Source of the DNA: an uncultured Bacteroidales bacterium
GTDB taxonomy: Bacteria; Bacteroidota; Bacteroidia; Bacteroidales; Muribaculaceae
Assembly (NCBI GenBank): GCA_947644715.1
Contig: CANSAP010000019.1
Coordinates: 1-46,642, forward strand
Length of the DNA: 46,642 nt
Direction: 5' to 3'
Shown here: in pieces, positions 15,894-25,069 of the stretch
Numbering within the stretch: the first letter of the stretch is position 1
Layout of the letters: each line of letters starts with the position of its first letter
The notes under the pieces: model-generated
What the model was told of the DNA's origin: nothing
What the model saw: the letters and a program-made list of their open reading frames with translations, nothing else
Database searches by the model: none
Translations under genes and position numbers: made by a program

Positions 15894-17342
15894 TTATTCT
15901 TCTGAGGCCCAGTGGGTTATTTCGCGGCGCGCGGGGGAATAGCTGATGCCGAGCTTGATGATGCGGCGTCCTGCGGCGCGCAGCCCTTTGTCGTAGGCGC
16001 GTTCCTCAATCTGGTCGAGCGCTTCGAAGGCGGTTTTCTCGTTTTTGAGTTCGATGATGTAGAGGATGTCGGGGGTGGTGACGAGCAGGTCGATGCGGCC
16101 CAGGTGAGTGTGATGTTCAGCCTCCACCTCGAGACCGGAGGTGAGCAGAGTGGCGAAGAGCAGGCGCTGGAAGTCGTTTTCGCAGTCGAGGTGCATGTCA
16201 TAGGGATAGCGGGGTAGCAGGTCCGAGAGGCGGGCCATGAATTCAGAGACGCGCCCATGCTCGAGGCAGCGGGTCATCTCCAGCCCCGGGAAGCTGCGCT
16301 GAGCCTTTGGGCGCATGTACTGCGGTTCGCTGCGATAGTCATATCGGTCGCGCTCCCACTCGAAGCGCGCGGGGTCGCGGCGGAGCAGCGCATCGTCGGC
16401 CAGTGGGTCATAGCTCTGCATGATTTCATAGGGGGTGATGGAGCTGACGGGGCGGTAAGGCTCCGGAAGATCCCACACCTTTATCCCCTTCTGCTGCGGC
16501 TCTTCAGCCAGGGGGAGCGAGAAGTGGCGGGCAAGGTTTTCGAGCACCATGCGTGTGGCGCGCTGCTTTCCCTGAAGCGAATAACCGGCAATGTGAGGGG
16601 TTGCAATGAGGCTCATGGCGAGCTGGTCGGGGTTCAGGGCGTCGGGCTCCCCCTCCCAACAGTCGGTTATGAGGCGAATAGAGCCTCTCTGAGCGGCTTT
16701 GAGGGCTTCGGTGGTATGGATGACCGGCCCGCGTGCCGCATTGACGAGAATGGCGCCCTGACGCATCAGGGAGACCTCGCGCTCCCCTATCATATGGAAT
16801 GTGGCGTCGGCCCCTTCGCGGGTCAGCGGGCAGTGGAGGGTCACGACGTCGCTCTGCGCGAGCAGCTCGTCGAGCGGGAGATACCCCTCCCCTCCCGCGC
16901 GTTGTTTCGGAGGGTCGCAGAGCAGCACGCGGGCGCCGAGATGGCGTCCCCATTCGGCCACGATGGTGCCGACGTTGCCATGCCCCACAATGCCGATGGT
17001 CAGGTTTCGCGGATCGAGGCGCAGATGCAGCAGGGAGCTCCAGACGTATTGAGCCACCGCGGGCGCGTTGCATCCCGGGGAATTGAATGTGGCTATTCCG
17101 CGGGAGGCGCACCAAGGGAGGTCAAACTGGTCCATGCCAATAGTGCCGGAGGCTATGAACTGCACGCGTGAGCCGGCGAGCAGCGGTGCGCCGCAGCGGG
17201 TGCGGGTGCGTATGAGCAGCGCGTCGGCGTCAGCCACGGCAGCCGGGGTGATGTCGTCGGGGTGCAGGTAGGCGATTTCGCAGTATGGTTCAAGCCTCCC
17301 TTTGAGGAAAGGGATAAAGCGGTCGGCGATAACTTTAATCAT
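15894..17342 (-). CDS. pdxB: Erythronate-4-phosphate dehydrogenase fused to a PD-(D/E)XK nuclease-like domain
   Basis: Residues 1 to about 345 form PdxB, which oxidises 4-phospho-erythronate in pyridoxal phosphate synthesis. Visible are the NAD motif G120-H-G-N-V-G125, catalytic Arg204 (NAARGP), Glu232 (DCWEGEP) and His250 (ATPHIAGYS), and the PdxB-type C-terminal stretch SYDPLADDALLRRDPARFEWER. PdxB usually ends near 350-380 aa; here the frame continues to 482. Residues about 358-482 resemble the C-terminal DUF1703/PDDEXK_9 domain found on AAA-ATPase-like Bacteroidetes proteins: YPYDMHLDCENDFQRLL, GRIDLLV (Asp418), IIELK (Glu431, Lys433), QIEERAY (Gln444) and the end IIKLGISYSPARREITHW. It is the last gene of the dcw-derived train. 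What the nuclease-like part does is unknown. Confidence 0.9.
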   Translation of the reverse strand: MIKVIADRFIPFLKGRLEPYCEIAYLHPDDITPAAVADADALLIRTRTRCGAPLLAGSRVQFIASGTIGMDQFDLPWCASRGIATFNSPGCNAPAVAQYVWSSLLHLRLDPRNLTIGIVGHGNVGTIVAEWGRHLGARVLLCDPPKQRAGGEGYLPLDELLAQSDVVTLHCPLTREGADATFHMIGEREVSLMRQGAILVNAARGPVIHTTEALKAAQRGSIRLITDCWEGEPDALNPDQLAMSLIATPHIAGYSLQGKQRATRMVLENLARHFSLPLAEEPQQKGIKVWDLPEPYRPVSSITPYEIMQSYDPLADDALLRRDPARFEWERDRYDYRSEPQYMRPKAQRSFPGLEMTRCLEHGRVSEFMARLSDLLPRYPYDMHLDCENDFQRLLFATLLTSGLEVEAEHHTHLGRIDLLVTTPDILYIIELKNEKTAFEALDQIEERAYDKGLRAAGRRIIKLGISYSPARREITHWASEE

Positions 17343-17363
17343 CGTGAGGTGTCAGAAGAGGTA

Positions 17364-18338
17364 TCAGAAAAGGAAATAAAGAATAATGAAAATGGCGCAG
17401 AGAGAGGCCGGGAGCACCCATGCTCGCGGTGAGCGGGAGATGGTGAAGGTGCGTGTGGCCACGAAGCTCAGGCTCAGCAGCATGGTGGCCAGATAGGTCA
17501 GGAAGTTGGCTGTGTCGAAGAGCATGAACCAGATGCAGGCGAAGCCGAGCAGATTGACGAATGAGTGGTAGGCACGCATTTTGACACCGGCCGAGAGCAT
17601 ATGCAGCGCGTTGTAGAGCATGAGCATTATGAGCGCCAGCGCGGCCACGCCTGCAGTCACGAGCAGGCCTATGAGCATCTGAGGGTCGCCGGCTATGTGG
17701 GTGATGTTCAGCGGCAGCTCGAAGTGCAGCTGCTCGGGGGAGACGATGCCGAAGCCGAGCACAATCCAATAGGGGGTGATGATGCCCAGCAGGGAGGCTA
17801 TGAACTCTCGCGGGCGGCAGACCTGCAGGAAGACCGTGCCGAGCAGGAAAATGGGCATGAGCAGCAGGCAGGCGCTCTGCATCATGCTTCCCCAGGAGAG
17901 GATGGAGAAGAGGCTCAGGCAGGCTGTGGTGGCATTTCTGCGGCCATAGAGCTTGAAGAGCATGTAGGTGCAGAGGAGCACTATGAGCGCGGTCAGCAGC
18001 GAGGGTGAAAGCCCTGCGTTGAGCTGCGGGAAGGTGCCGCACAGGCAGAGGAAGAGGGTTGAGAACAGGAGTCCGGGCAGGATGTTGAAGGCCTTGTTGA
18101 TAATCCATAGGCCGGAGGCGCACAGGGCGGTGGCGGCCAGGTTGAGGATGCAGGAGAGGGTGTAAGGCATTCCCCACTGCGAGGGTGCGGGCAGAATCAC
18201 GCCGCGCGACTCGGCTATGGCGGGTGCATCGCCGGCCATGGAGGTAATCGAGAGAATGAGCCACACGATAGCGGCCAGCAGGAGCCCGGGGGCCCCTGCT
18301 GTAATCCGCATCATGGGAGTGTTGTCGTTGCGACGCAC
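17364..18338 (-). CDS. Polytopic inner-membrane protein, possibly DUF6427-like
   Basis: The 324-aa protein is almost entirely hydrophobic, with about nine to ten membrane segments (for example AGAPGLLLAAIVWLILSIT, LLTALIVLLCTYMLFKLY, SACLLLMPIFLLGTVFLQV, ALALIMLMLYNALHML, VLPASLCAIFIILYFLF). It resembles the DUF6427 membrane proteins that lie next to purD in Bacteroidales, an assignment made from general layout and context only. It sits 24 nt after purD and 21 nt before pdxB. No catalytic motif is visible. Function unknown. Confidence 0.7.
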   Translation of the reverse strand: MRRNDNTPMMRITAGAPGLLLAAIVWLILSITSMAGDAPAIAESRGVILPAPSQWGMPYTLSCILNLAATALCASGLWIINKAFNILPGLLFSTLFLCLCGTFPQLNAGLSPSLLTALIVLLCTYMLFKLYGRRNATTACLSLFSILSWGSMMQSACLLLMPIFLLGTVFLQVCRPREFIASLLGIITPYWIVLGFGIVSPEQLHFELPLNITHIAGDPQMLIGLLVTAGVAALALIMLMLYNALHMLSAGVKMRAYHSFVNLLGFACIWFMLFDTANFLTYLATMLLSLSFVATRTFTISRSPRAWVLPASLCAIFIILYFLF

Positions 18339-18362
18339 TGTAATAGCTGTGTTATCAGTTGG

Positions 18363-19631
18363 TTACTTCTGAAGGTCGCGGGAGATGTCGTGGCGGAAAT
18401 ATTTGCCGTCGAAGTCTACGCGCTCAGCCTCGGCCAGGGCTTTGGCAGCGGCCTCGCGGATGTCGGCGCCGTAGGCGGTGAGCGCCATTACGCGTCCGCC
18501 GGCAGTGAGCACTGCCCCACCCTCGCCCGGCTTCGTGCCGGCATGGAAGCGGAGCACATCGGTCTGCGCGGGCAGCGTCATGAGTTTTCCCTTCTCATAG
18601 TCGCCGGGATATCCGCCGGAGGTGAGCATCACGGTCACGGCCGCGCGTTCATCCTCCTGCACCTGCTTGATGGAGAGAGTTTCGTCGGCCACCCCTTCGA
18701 GCAGGTCCACCAGGTCGCTCTTCAGGCGGGGCATCACCACCTCGGTCTCCGGGTCACCCATGCGCACATTATATTCAATCACCTGCGGCTCACCCTCAAC
18801 ATTGATGAGACCCAGGAAGATAAAACCTTTATACTTGATTCCTTCGGCCTTGAGACCGGCGAGAGTGGGCTCCACGATGCGATCCACCACCTTCTGCATG
18901 AAAGCCTCGTCAGCAAAGGGCACGGGGCTGACGGCACCCATGCCGCCGGTGTTGAGGCCGGTGTCACCCTCCCCTACCCGCTTATAGTCTTTGGCCACGG
19001 GGAGGAGCTTGTAGTCCTCGCCGTCGGTCACTACGAACACGGAGCATTCGATTCCTGAGAGGAATTCCTCAATCACGACAGTGGCGGAGGCGCTGCCGAA
19101 CATGCCTGAGAGCATGTCGGAGAGTGTGTCCTTGGCATCAGCCAGCGAGTCGAGGATAATCACCCCTTTGCCGGCGGCCAGTCCGTCAGCCTTGAGCACG
19201 TAAGGGGGCTTGAGGCTCTCCAGGAAGTGCATACCCTGCTCGAGGGTCTCCTCCGTAACGCTCATGAAGCGAGCTGTGGGGATGGCGTGGCGCACCATGA
19301 ATTCCTTGGCAAACTCCTTGCTTCCTTCCAGGCGTGCCCCCTCCTTGCCGGGGCCGATTACTTTCACGTCGCTCCCCTCGAAGAAGTCGGCAATGCCGGC
19401 CACCAGAGGATTCTCCGGACCGACAACAATCATGTCAATACCCTTCTCCTCCACAAAGTCCTTTACGGCGGGGAAGTCCATGGGGTCGAGTGAGACGCGC
19501 TCGCCGTAGGGGGCGGCGTTGCCGGGAGCTACATAGAGGGTCTCCAATCGGGGGCTCTGAGAAATTTTCCAAGCCATTGCGCATTCACGGCCACCTGAGC
19601 CGAGAAGCAGTATGTTGATTTTTTCTTTCAT
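18363..19631 (-). CDS. purD: Phosphoribosylamine-glycine ligase (GAR synthetase)
   Basis: The 422-aa ATP-grasp enzyme joins phosphoribosylamine and glycine in the second step of purine synthesis. Family marks are the N-terminal LLLGSGGRECAMAWKIS, VGPENPLVAGIADFF, GPGKEGARLEGSKEFAKEFM, the ATP-grasp LKADGLAAGKGVIILD, IEEFLSGIECSVFVVTDG, DTGLNTGGMGAVSPVPF and the metal site EYNVRMGDPETEVVMPRL. Length is normal for the family. It lies 18 nt after the RNA methyltransferase gene. Confidence 0.97.
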   Translation of the reverse strand: MKEKINILLLGSGGRECAMAWKISQSPRLETLYVAPGNAAPYGERVSLDPMDFPAVKDFVEEKGIDMIVVGPENPLVAGIADFFEGSDVKVIGPGKEGARLEGSKEFAKEFMVRHAIPTARFMSVTEETLEQGMHFLESLKPPYVLKADGLAAGKGVIILDSLADAKDTLSDMLSGMFGSASATVVIEEFLSGIECSVFVVTDGEDYKLLPVAKDYKRVGEGDTGLNTGGMGAVSPVPFADEAFMQKVVDRIVEPTLAGLKAEGIKYKGFIFLGLINVEGEPQVIEYNVRMGDPETEVVMPRLKSDLVDLLEGVADETLSIKQVQEDERAAVTVMLTSGGYPGDYEKGKLMTLPAQTDVLRFHAGTKPGEGGAVLTAGGRVMALTAYGADIREAAAKALAEAERVDFDGKYFRHDISRDLQK

Positions 19632-19649
19632 AAGCTGATACTGAGGAGA

Positions 19650-21203
19650 TTAGTCTTCTTGTTTCTTCCAGCCCTTGCGGGAGCGCATCACGGGGGCTTT
19701 GCGGGCGTCGTCGAAACGCACTTCATGGTCGGCACCCAGCGAGGGGGCTTTGTGTTTGAGGCTCACGGGCTGCTGCTCGCGCTTAGGCATTTCGTTGCGG
19801 CGGGGCTTGTCGCTCTTGAAGGTGCGGCCGGCGCCCGGCTTTCCGGGGCGAGGCGAGGGGCGTCCGTCAGTGCGGCGGGCATCCTCGCGGCGGTCGCTCT
19901 TGAACTCGCGGCGCTCATCCTTGCGGCGCTTGTCGGAGAAGGCCTTCTTGCCCCCTGAGAATGAGCGGGCTTCGGCGCGCCACTCACCGTCAGAGAGATG
20001 CTTCATCTTCGGCTTGGATTCGCGCACGAAGTCATCGTTGCCCACTGAGCCACCCTCGGCGCGGAAGGAGGCGTAGGAGCCGTCGAAGAGCACATACTCG
20101 CGCAGCTCGCATTCGAGCTTGCCGTTGAGGATGGGATACTTCACGCTGGCCTTGAGGCCGATTTCGCGGAAGTGCTCATCCTTGTATCCGAGAATCCAGG
20201 CGTGATACCCCTGGAAGTAATGTTTCAGAGTGAATCCCAGCGACTTATACAGTCCTTCGAGATCGCCGGGACGGAGGCGTTCGCCGTAAGGGGGGTTGGT
20301 AATGAGCATTGCGTCCAGCGGCGGCTCTGTCCAGTCCTGCATCGGCTTGCATTCCACTGAGACGAATTCCTCCACGCCGGCGCTCTTAATGTTCTTGGTT
20401 GAAATCTCGACCGCCTCGCGGGCTATGTCGCCACCGTAGATGCGGCAAGTGGGTGTGCGCTCCTCGCTGTCGTCGTTATACAGTTGCTCGAAGAGCTCCT
20501 TGTCGAAGTCCGGCCAGGTCTCGAAAGCGAAGTTCTGGCGGAAGATGCCGGGGTTGATGTTGGCGGCAATCAGGGCGGCCTCAATCAGGAACGTGCCGGA
20601 GCCGCACATGGGGTCCACCAGGTCACACTCGCCGTGCCAGCCGGTTTTGAGCAGGATGCCGGCAGCAAGCGCCTCATTCAGAGGGGCTTCGGTCTGCACC
20701 GTGCGATAGCCTCTGCGGGAGAGGGGTTCGCCCGAGGAGTCGAGTGAGATGGTCACGCGGTCCCCGAGGATATGCACGTTCAGCTGCATGTCGGCGCCGG
20801 TGAGGCGGATGGAGGGGCGGCGGCCATACTTGTCGTTGAAGTAGTCGGCAATGCCATCCTTCACCCTGTAAGTCACGAACTTGGAGTGAGTGAATTCGGT
20901 GCTGTTCACCGTCGAGTCAATGGCGAAAGTCTTGTCAGGGGTCAGGAAGCGATCCCAGTCGAAGTCACGCACGAAGTCATAGAGTTCATCGGGGTTGGCG
21001 GCTGTGAACTTCGCGATGGGTTTCAGAATGCGCAGGGCAGTGCGCAGGCTCAGGTTAGCCTTATACATCAGGCTGAGGTCGCCACGGAAGCTGACCATGC
21101 GTCGGCCGGCCTGCACATCCTCGGCGCCGAGAGCCATCAGCTCTTCGGCGAGCACATCTTCGAGACCCTGAAAGGTCTTCGCCACCATTTCAAATGTTTC
21201 CAT
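19650..21203 (-). CDS. THUMP-domain class I SAM-dependent RNA methyltransferase (RlmL N-half type) with basic tail
   Basis: The 517-aa protein has an N-terminal ferredoxin-like/THUMP region (about 1-160), a Rossmann methyltransferase with DPMCGSGTFLIEAAL (197-211), and the N6/N2-type catalytic motif NPPYG (303-307). This is the arrangement of RlmL/YcbY, which methylates 23S rRNA guanine 2445, so an rRNA base N2-guanine is the likely target. The tail from about 395 to 517 is rich in Arg and Lys with low complexity (DKRRKDERREFKSDRRED), probably an RNA-binding extension. It is 59 nt after ftsZ. Confidence 0.9.
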   Translation of the reverse strand: METFEMVAKTFQGLEDVLAEELMALGAEDVQAGRRMVSFRGDLSLMYKANLSLRTALRILKPIAKFTAANPDELYDFVRDFDWDRFLTPDKTFAIDSTVNSTEFTHSKFVTYRVKDGIADYFNDKYGRRPSIRLTGADMQLNVHILGDRVTISLDSSGEPLSRRGYRTVQTEAPLNEALAAGILLKTGWHGECDLVDPMCGSGTFLIEAALIAANINPGIFRQNFAFETWPDFDKELFEQLYNDDSEERTPTCRIYGGDIAREAVEISTKNIKSAGVEEFVSVECKPMQDWTEPPLDAMLITNPPYGERLRPGDLEGLYKSLGFTLKHYFQGYHAWILGYKDEHFREIGLKASVKYPILNGKLECELREYVLFDGSYASFRAEGGSVGNDDFVRESKPKMKHLSDGEWRAEARSFSGGKKAFSDKRRKDERREFKSDRREDARRTDGRPSPRPGKPGAGRTFKSDKPRRNEMPKREQQPVSLKHKAPSLGADHEVRFDDARKAPVMRSRKGWKKQED

Positions 21204-21262
21204 ATCAAGAGGGGTATGGGAAGAGGTAGGGGAGAGGTAAGAGTTTGTATATTAATGTGTTA

Positions 21263-22669
21263 TCAGAATACTATGGTAGAGTCGGAGGCCGTCTGTCCGG
21301 CAGCGCCCTGTTCAGTTTTGCCGGCCGGCTTGGTTTCCGTCCGGTCCCCCTGACCGTAATTGCGGATGCTCTCCTTGAGATGCAGGTCGCGGGTGTAGGT
21401 GGGGGTATGCTCGAACATGTAGATTACCTCATCATCATCAAACTGCGAGGGCTTGAGCACGACATACTTTGTGCGGGCCATAGCCTGCGCATGAGCCGTC
21501 ATCTTCCCTTCGCCATACTCGATGGCAATGCGGTCGCGGGTGGCTGATTCATCCTCCGGGGTGGAGGCGGTAGCCGTGAGCGGAGCGCGTTCGGTGTCGC
21601 GCTCGCGCCCTGAGCCGGGGAAGGTGATTACCGGGCCGGAGTCCTTGCGCGAACCGTCGGAGATGGTCAGGTCGAAGCCTGAGGCCAGAATGGTCATGCG
21701 CACTTTCTCCCCCAGCGAGCGGTCATAGCAGGCACCCCACTTGATGCCGATGTTCTTCGAGAGATTCGAGGAGAACTCCGTAATCTCGTTCATCTCCTCC
21801 ATGGTGACTACATTCTCTGCCTCGGGATTGAAATAGAGATAGAAGAGCAGTCGCTTCGAGGAATTGATGTCGGAGTTGCGCAGCAGCGGGGAGTGGAGGG
21901 CATCCTGAATGGCCTTCGTCACACGATGTTCACCCTCGCCAATGCCGGTTGAGATGATAGAGGTTGAAGACTTCTGGAGCGTCGTCTTGACGTCGTTGAA
22001 GTCAGCGTTTATATAGCCTCGGGTGTTGATGATGTCGGCAATGGAGCGGGCTGCATTGGCCAGCGTGTCGTCAGCTTTCTCAAAGGCATTCAGCAGGTTG
22101 AGGTCATGATAAATCTCAGTGAGGCGTTCATTGTTGACGATGAGCAGTGAATCCACATGCTTTCGCATCTCCTCGGCACCTTCCAGCGCCTTGAGAATTT
22201 TTTTCTCCCCCTCGAAGAAGAAGGGGATGGTTACGATGCCGATTGTGAGTATTCCCATCTCCTGAGCCACACCGGCCACGACGGGGGCAGCGCCGGTGCC
22301 TGTGCCGCCACCCATGCCGGCGGTGATGAACACCATGCGGGTGTCATCGGAGAGTTCGCGGCGGATGTCTTCAGCCGAAGCCTCGGCGGCACGGCGACCC
22401 AGGTCGGGGTCATCGCCGGCACCCAGGCCGTGGGTTATTTCCGGACCGAGAATGATGCGGTTGGGCACCTGCAGCTCGCGCAGCGCGTGCATGTCGGTGT
22501 TGCAGACCATGAAGGTCACATTCTCTATTCCCTGGTTATAGAGATAGTTAGCGGCATTGCCACCGCCGCCACCCACACCAATCACCTTGATGATGGGGGG
22601 GATGCGGTCAGAGTCAAGAGGGTCGGGGGTGAAGGCCGCAGCATTCTGTATGTTGAAGTCGTCAGACAT
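21263..22669 (-). CDS. ftsZ: Cell division tubulin FtsZ
   Basis: The GTPase polymerises into the Z ring at midcell. Visible are the nucleotide-binding GVGGGGGNAANYL (31-43), the tubulin signature GGGTGTGAAP (120-129) and the T7-loop NADFND (221-226). A linker follows from about 350. The conserved C-terminal peptide that binds FtsA appears as DDDEVIYMFEHTPTYTR (411-427). Unusually, about 41 further residues follow it (to 468), rich in Gly, Thr and Gln, where most FtsZ proteins end soon after. It lies 90 nt after ftsA and closes the division cluster proper. Confidence 0.97.
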   Translation of the reverse strand: MSDDFNIQNAAAFTPDPLDSDRIPPIIKVIGVGGGGGNAANYLYNQGIENVTFMVCNTDMHALRELQVPNRIILGPEITHGLGAGDDPDLGRRAAEASAEDIRRELSDDTRMVFITAGMGGGTGTGAAPVVAGVAQEMGILTIGIVTIPFFFEGEKKILKALEGAEEMRKHVDSLLIVNNERLTEIYHDLNLLNAFEKADDTLANAARSIADIINTRGYINADFNDVKTTLQKSSTSIISTGIGEGEHRVTKAIQDALHSPLLRNSDINSSKRLLFYLYFNPEAENVVTMEEMNEITEFSSNLSKNIGIKWGACYDRSLGEKVRMTILASGFDLTISDGSRKDSGPVITFPGSGRERDTERAPLTATASTPEDESATRDRIAIEYGEGKMTAHAQAMARTKYVVLKPSQFDDDEVIYMFEHTPTYTRDLHLKESIRNYGQGDRTETKPAGKTEQGAAGQTASDSTIVF

Positions 22670-22759
22670 TATCGTTCAGTCTTAGAGGGAGTTAAAGGAA
22701 AGTTAAGTGGCTGTTCAAATTAAGCAAGCTCTATGTTTTGATTTCAGTTGAACATCAGC

Positions 22760-24097
22760 TTAATCGATTTCGGTGTCATCGTCGTCGTCATCATTGGAGG
22801 GGCGCCAGAAATTGGCCAATCCGCCACGAATCCTGTCGACGAAGCTTGGGCGGCGAGACTCATTGCTCTGCTTCTCCTTGCGGCGCGGCTTCTCTTCCGG
22901 CTCATCGTCATAGGTGTAGTCTTCTGCGGGAAGTTCCTCTTTAACAGGGATTTCCATGCAGTCGGGAGCGCCGGGAGCGGTGCCGGCGTGCATGATGCCG
23001 GCCACTTCGATGGTCTCATAGGTGGGTGCCTTCGTGTCTTCGATAATCACGGAGGGGGGCAGTGTGCCGCGGCGCACATTCAGATTGCTTTGGCGCTTCA
23101 GCAGCTCGGTCATGCGGTTGAGGTTAAAGCCGCCGCCGATGGTAACAATGCCGCCGGGGAGCTGCTTGTCAGAGATTTCGGCGTATGTCAGCTGCTCGAT
23201 TATGTTGGCGATGATTTCCTCCGAGCGGGCCACCACAAGGTTGGAGACGTCAGAGAGTTTCACGCCGTCGAGGTTCAGCGTCGAGGGGTTCTCGGCGGGG
23301 ATTGCGTTGCCGGAGGTGGTTTTGATTTCCTCGGCGCGCTCTTCGAGCACATTGAGAGAGGTGATGTCGGTCGTAATGTTGCGGCCACCCATGGGGAGCA
23401 CGGCCAGATAGTGTAGGGCGCCTCCACGGTAGATGGCCACGGTAGTGGTCTCTGCCCCGAGGTCAACGAGCATACAGCCCAGGCGCTTCTCTTCGGGTGA
23501 GAGGATGAGGTCAGCCACAGCCAAGGGGGTAATCACGAGCTTGGCAATAGGTATGCCGGCCTTGTCGCGCACGACTCTCTCCAGATGCTTGCGCAGCAGC
23601 GGGCGGCAGGCAATCAGTTGATACTGAGCGCGCACCGATGAGCCGAAGGTGCCGACGGCGCTGCGGGTCTCGGTCTTGCCCACGAAGTAGGTGGAGGGGA
23701 TAGCATCAATCACCTCGAGCGAGGAGTCGATGTGAGAGTGGAGGGCATCGCCACGCAGGCTCTCGAGGATTTCCTCTGTGATTTCAGTGTCTTCGGGGAG
23801 GTTGCGTGAGAGCTCGCGGGGCACGTTGCGCAGGGAGCGGCCGGCCAGCCCCACGTAGGCGCATTTGATTCTGCGCGGAGTGATGTTGGTGCGCTTCTCC
23901 ACGCGGGCTATGAGGCGGCCGATGATGGCTGCCGTCTCCTCGACGTTATGGATGACACCGTGACACACGCACTCCACCGTGTTCTCCTGCTCGACGGCCA
24001 CAATGGAGAGGCGACCGTCGGCGCTTGCGCGACCCACGGCTACCGTTATCTTGCTGCTGCCTATCTCGATGGCAGCTATATATTTTTCTTGGCTCAT
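22760..24097 (-). CDS. ftsA: Cell division actin-like protein FtsA
   Basis: The 445-aa protein tethers FtsZ to the membrane. It has the actin-fold phosphate loop IEIGSSK (11-17), the SHS2/1C region (about 80-165, YVGLAGRSLR) and the second ATP motif LVDLGAETTTVAIYRGG (210-226). The amphipathic membrane-targeting helix SFVDRIRGGLANFW (418-431) is followed by an acidic tail of six Asp. It sits between ftsQ (39 nt) and ftsZ (90 nt), the usual order. Confidence 0.96.
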   Translation of the reverse strand: MSQEKYIAAIEIGSSKITVAVGRASADGRLSIVAVEQENTVECVCHGVIHNVEETAAIIGRLIARVEKRTNITPRRIKCAYVGLAGRSLRNVPRELSRNLPEDTEITEEILESLRGDALHSHIDSSLEVIDAIPSTYFVGKTETRSAVGTFGSSVRAQYQLIACRPLLRKHLERVVRDKAGIPIAKLVITPLAVADLILSPEEKRLGCMLVDLGAETTTVAIYRGGALHYLAVLPMGGRNITTDITSLNVLEERAEEIKTTSGNAIPAENPSTLNLDGVKLSDVSNLVVARSEEIIANIIEQLTYAEISDKQLPGGIVTIGGGFNLNRMTELLKRQSNLNVRRGTLPPSVIIEDTKAPTYETIEVAGIMHAGTAPGAPDCMEIPVKEELPAEDYTYDDEPEEKPRRKEKQSNESRRPSFVDRIRGGLANFWRPSNDDDDDDTEID

Positions 24098-24136
24098 GAT
24101 ATGCTTGGGGGAAGGAATATGCTTGCTGTGAGAGGG

Positions 24137-25069
24137 TTAAGGTTTCTTGGCGGGAGCTTTGTCGCTCTTTGGCTTCTTGGGGACGCTCTTTTCGGCGTCC
24201 GGCTTTTCAGCCGGTGGAGCGGCAGGCTCTTCGGCAATGTCGGTCACCGGCTCGGTCTGCTGTATGGCAGAAGCCTCCTCCGGGTCGGGATCCGGGTCAT
24301 CGAAGTGGGTGGAATGCACTGCACGGGTTTTGTTGGCGCGTGTGGCCACCACCTGACCTTTGTATTTGACCGAGATAGTGTCATAGACACCCCAGCCCTT
24401 ATGCGGCATCACGCGGCGGTAGAAGAGCCGCAGATTGGCTATCTTCTCGTCCAGCCGACCGGTGTCGCCCAGGTTGATTACGTGGCCGCGGATGCGGGGG
24501 ATGAGAATGATGTTGGAGGGGGAGCGGTAGTCAATCATGCTGACCAGGTCATGCAGCAGAGAGTCCTGTTGCACTTTACGCACCACCGGGAGCGCCCACT
24601 TGGCCGGCATCTTGGTGGTGAAGTCGCCGCGCACCACAGGGAGGTTGACGAAGTATTCGGCGTGGGCGTCGAGGCGCTTCCCCTCTTTGTTGATGTAGTA
24701 GGTGCCGGCGGGGGTGAAGATGCGCGCCTCAGGCACTATGGGCACCACGCGCACGAGCAGATAGCCGTCAGAGGTTATGACGCACTCCACGCTCTCGAAG
24801 TTGTTCACCTTCATCAGGTGCTTCTCCAGCGCATCGGTGTTGATGGCCGAGAGGGGAGTCCCCTTTGCGCGGGCGGGGATGTCGCCTAATTCGCGCTCCA
24901 CAGCCTTGGGGGAGAGGAACATGGGCGCACCCTCGGCGGAAGGCACCACCTCCACACGCAGGCCGGCGCAGGGACGGGTGTGTACCTGCGAGGCCGCCCA
25001 GGCCGCCATGAGGCAGGCATAGGCAAGCAGAGCGATGAGCGACAGCCACTTTATCAGGGTGCGTGACAT
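24137..25069 (-). CDS. ftsQ: Cell division protein FtsQ
   Basis: This is a bitopic divisome protein: a short cytoplasmic start, one membrane helix (about 8-27, WLSLIALLAYACLMAAWAAS), then a periplasmic POTRA/FtsQ region (LSAINTDALEKHLMKVNNFESVECVIT, RIFTPAGTYYINKEGKRLD). From about 235 to 310 there is a long low-complexity Pro, Glu and Lys tail (PPAEKPDAEKSVPKKPKSDK) that looks like an extension beyond the usual domain. Its ATG overlaps the murC stop codon as TAATG, which indicates translational coupling. Confidence 0.92.
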   Translation of the reverse strand: MSRTLIKWLSLIALLAYACLMAAWAASQVHTRPCAGLRVEVVPSAEGAPMFLSPKAVERELGDIPARAKGTPLSAINTDALEKHLMKVNNFESVECVITSDGYLLVRVVPIVPEARIFTPAGTYYINKEGKRLDAHAEYFVNLPVVRGDFTTKMPAKWALPVVRKVQQDSLLHDLVSMIDYRSPSNIILIPRIRGHVINLGDTGRLDEKIANLRLFYRRVMPHKGWGVYDTISVKYKGQVVATRANKTRAVHSTHFDDPDPDPEEASAIQQTEPVTDIAEEPAAPPAEKPDAEKSVPKKPKSDKAPAKKP

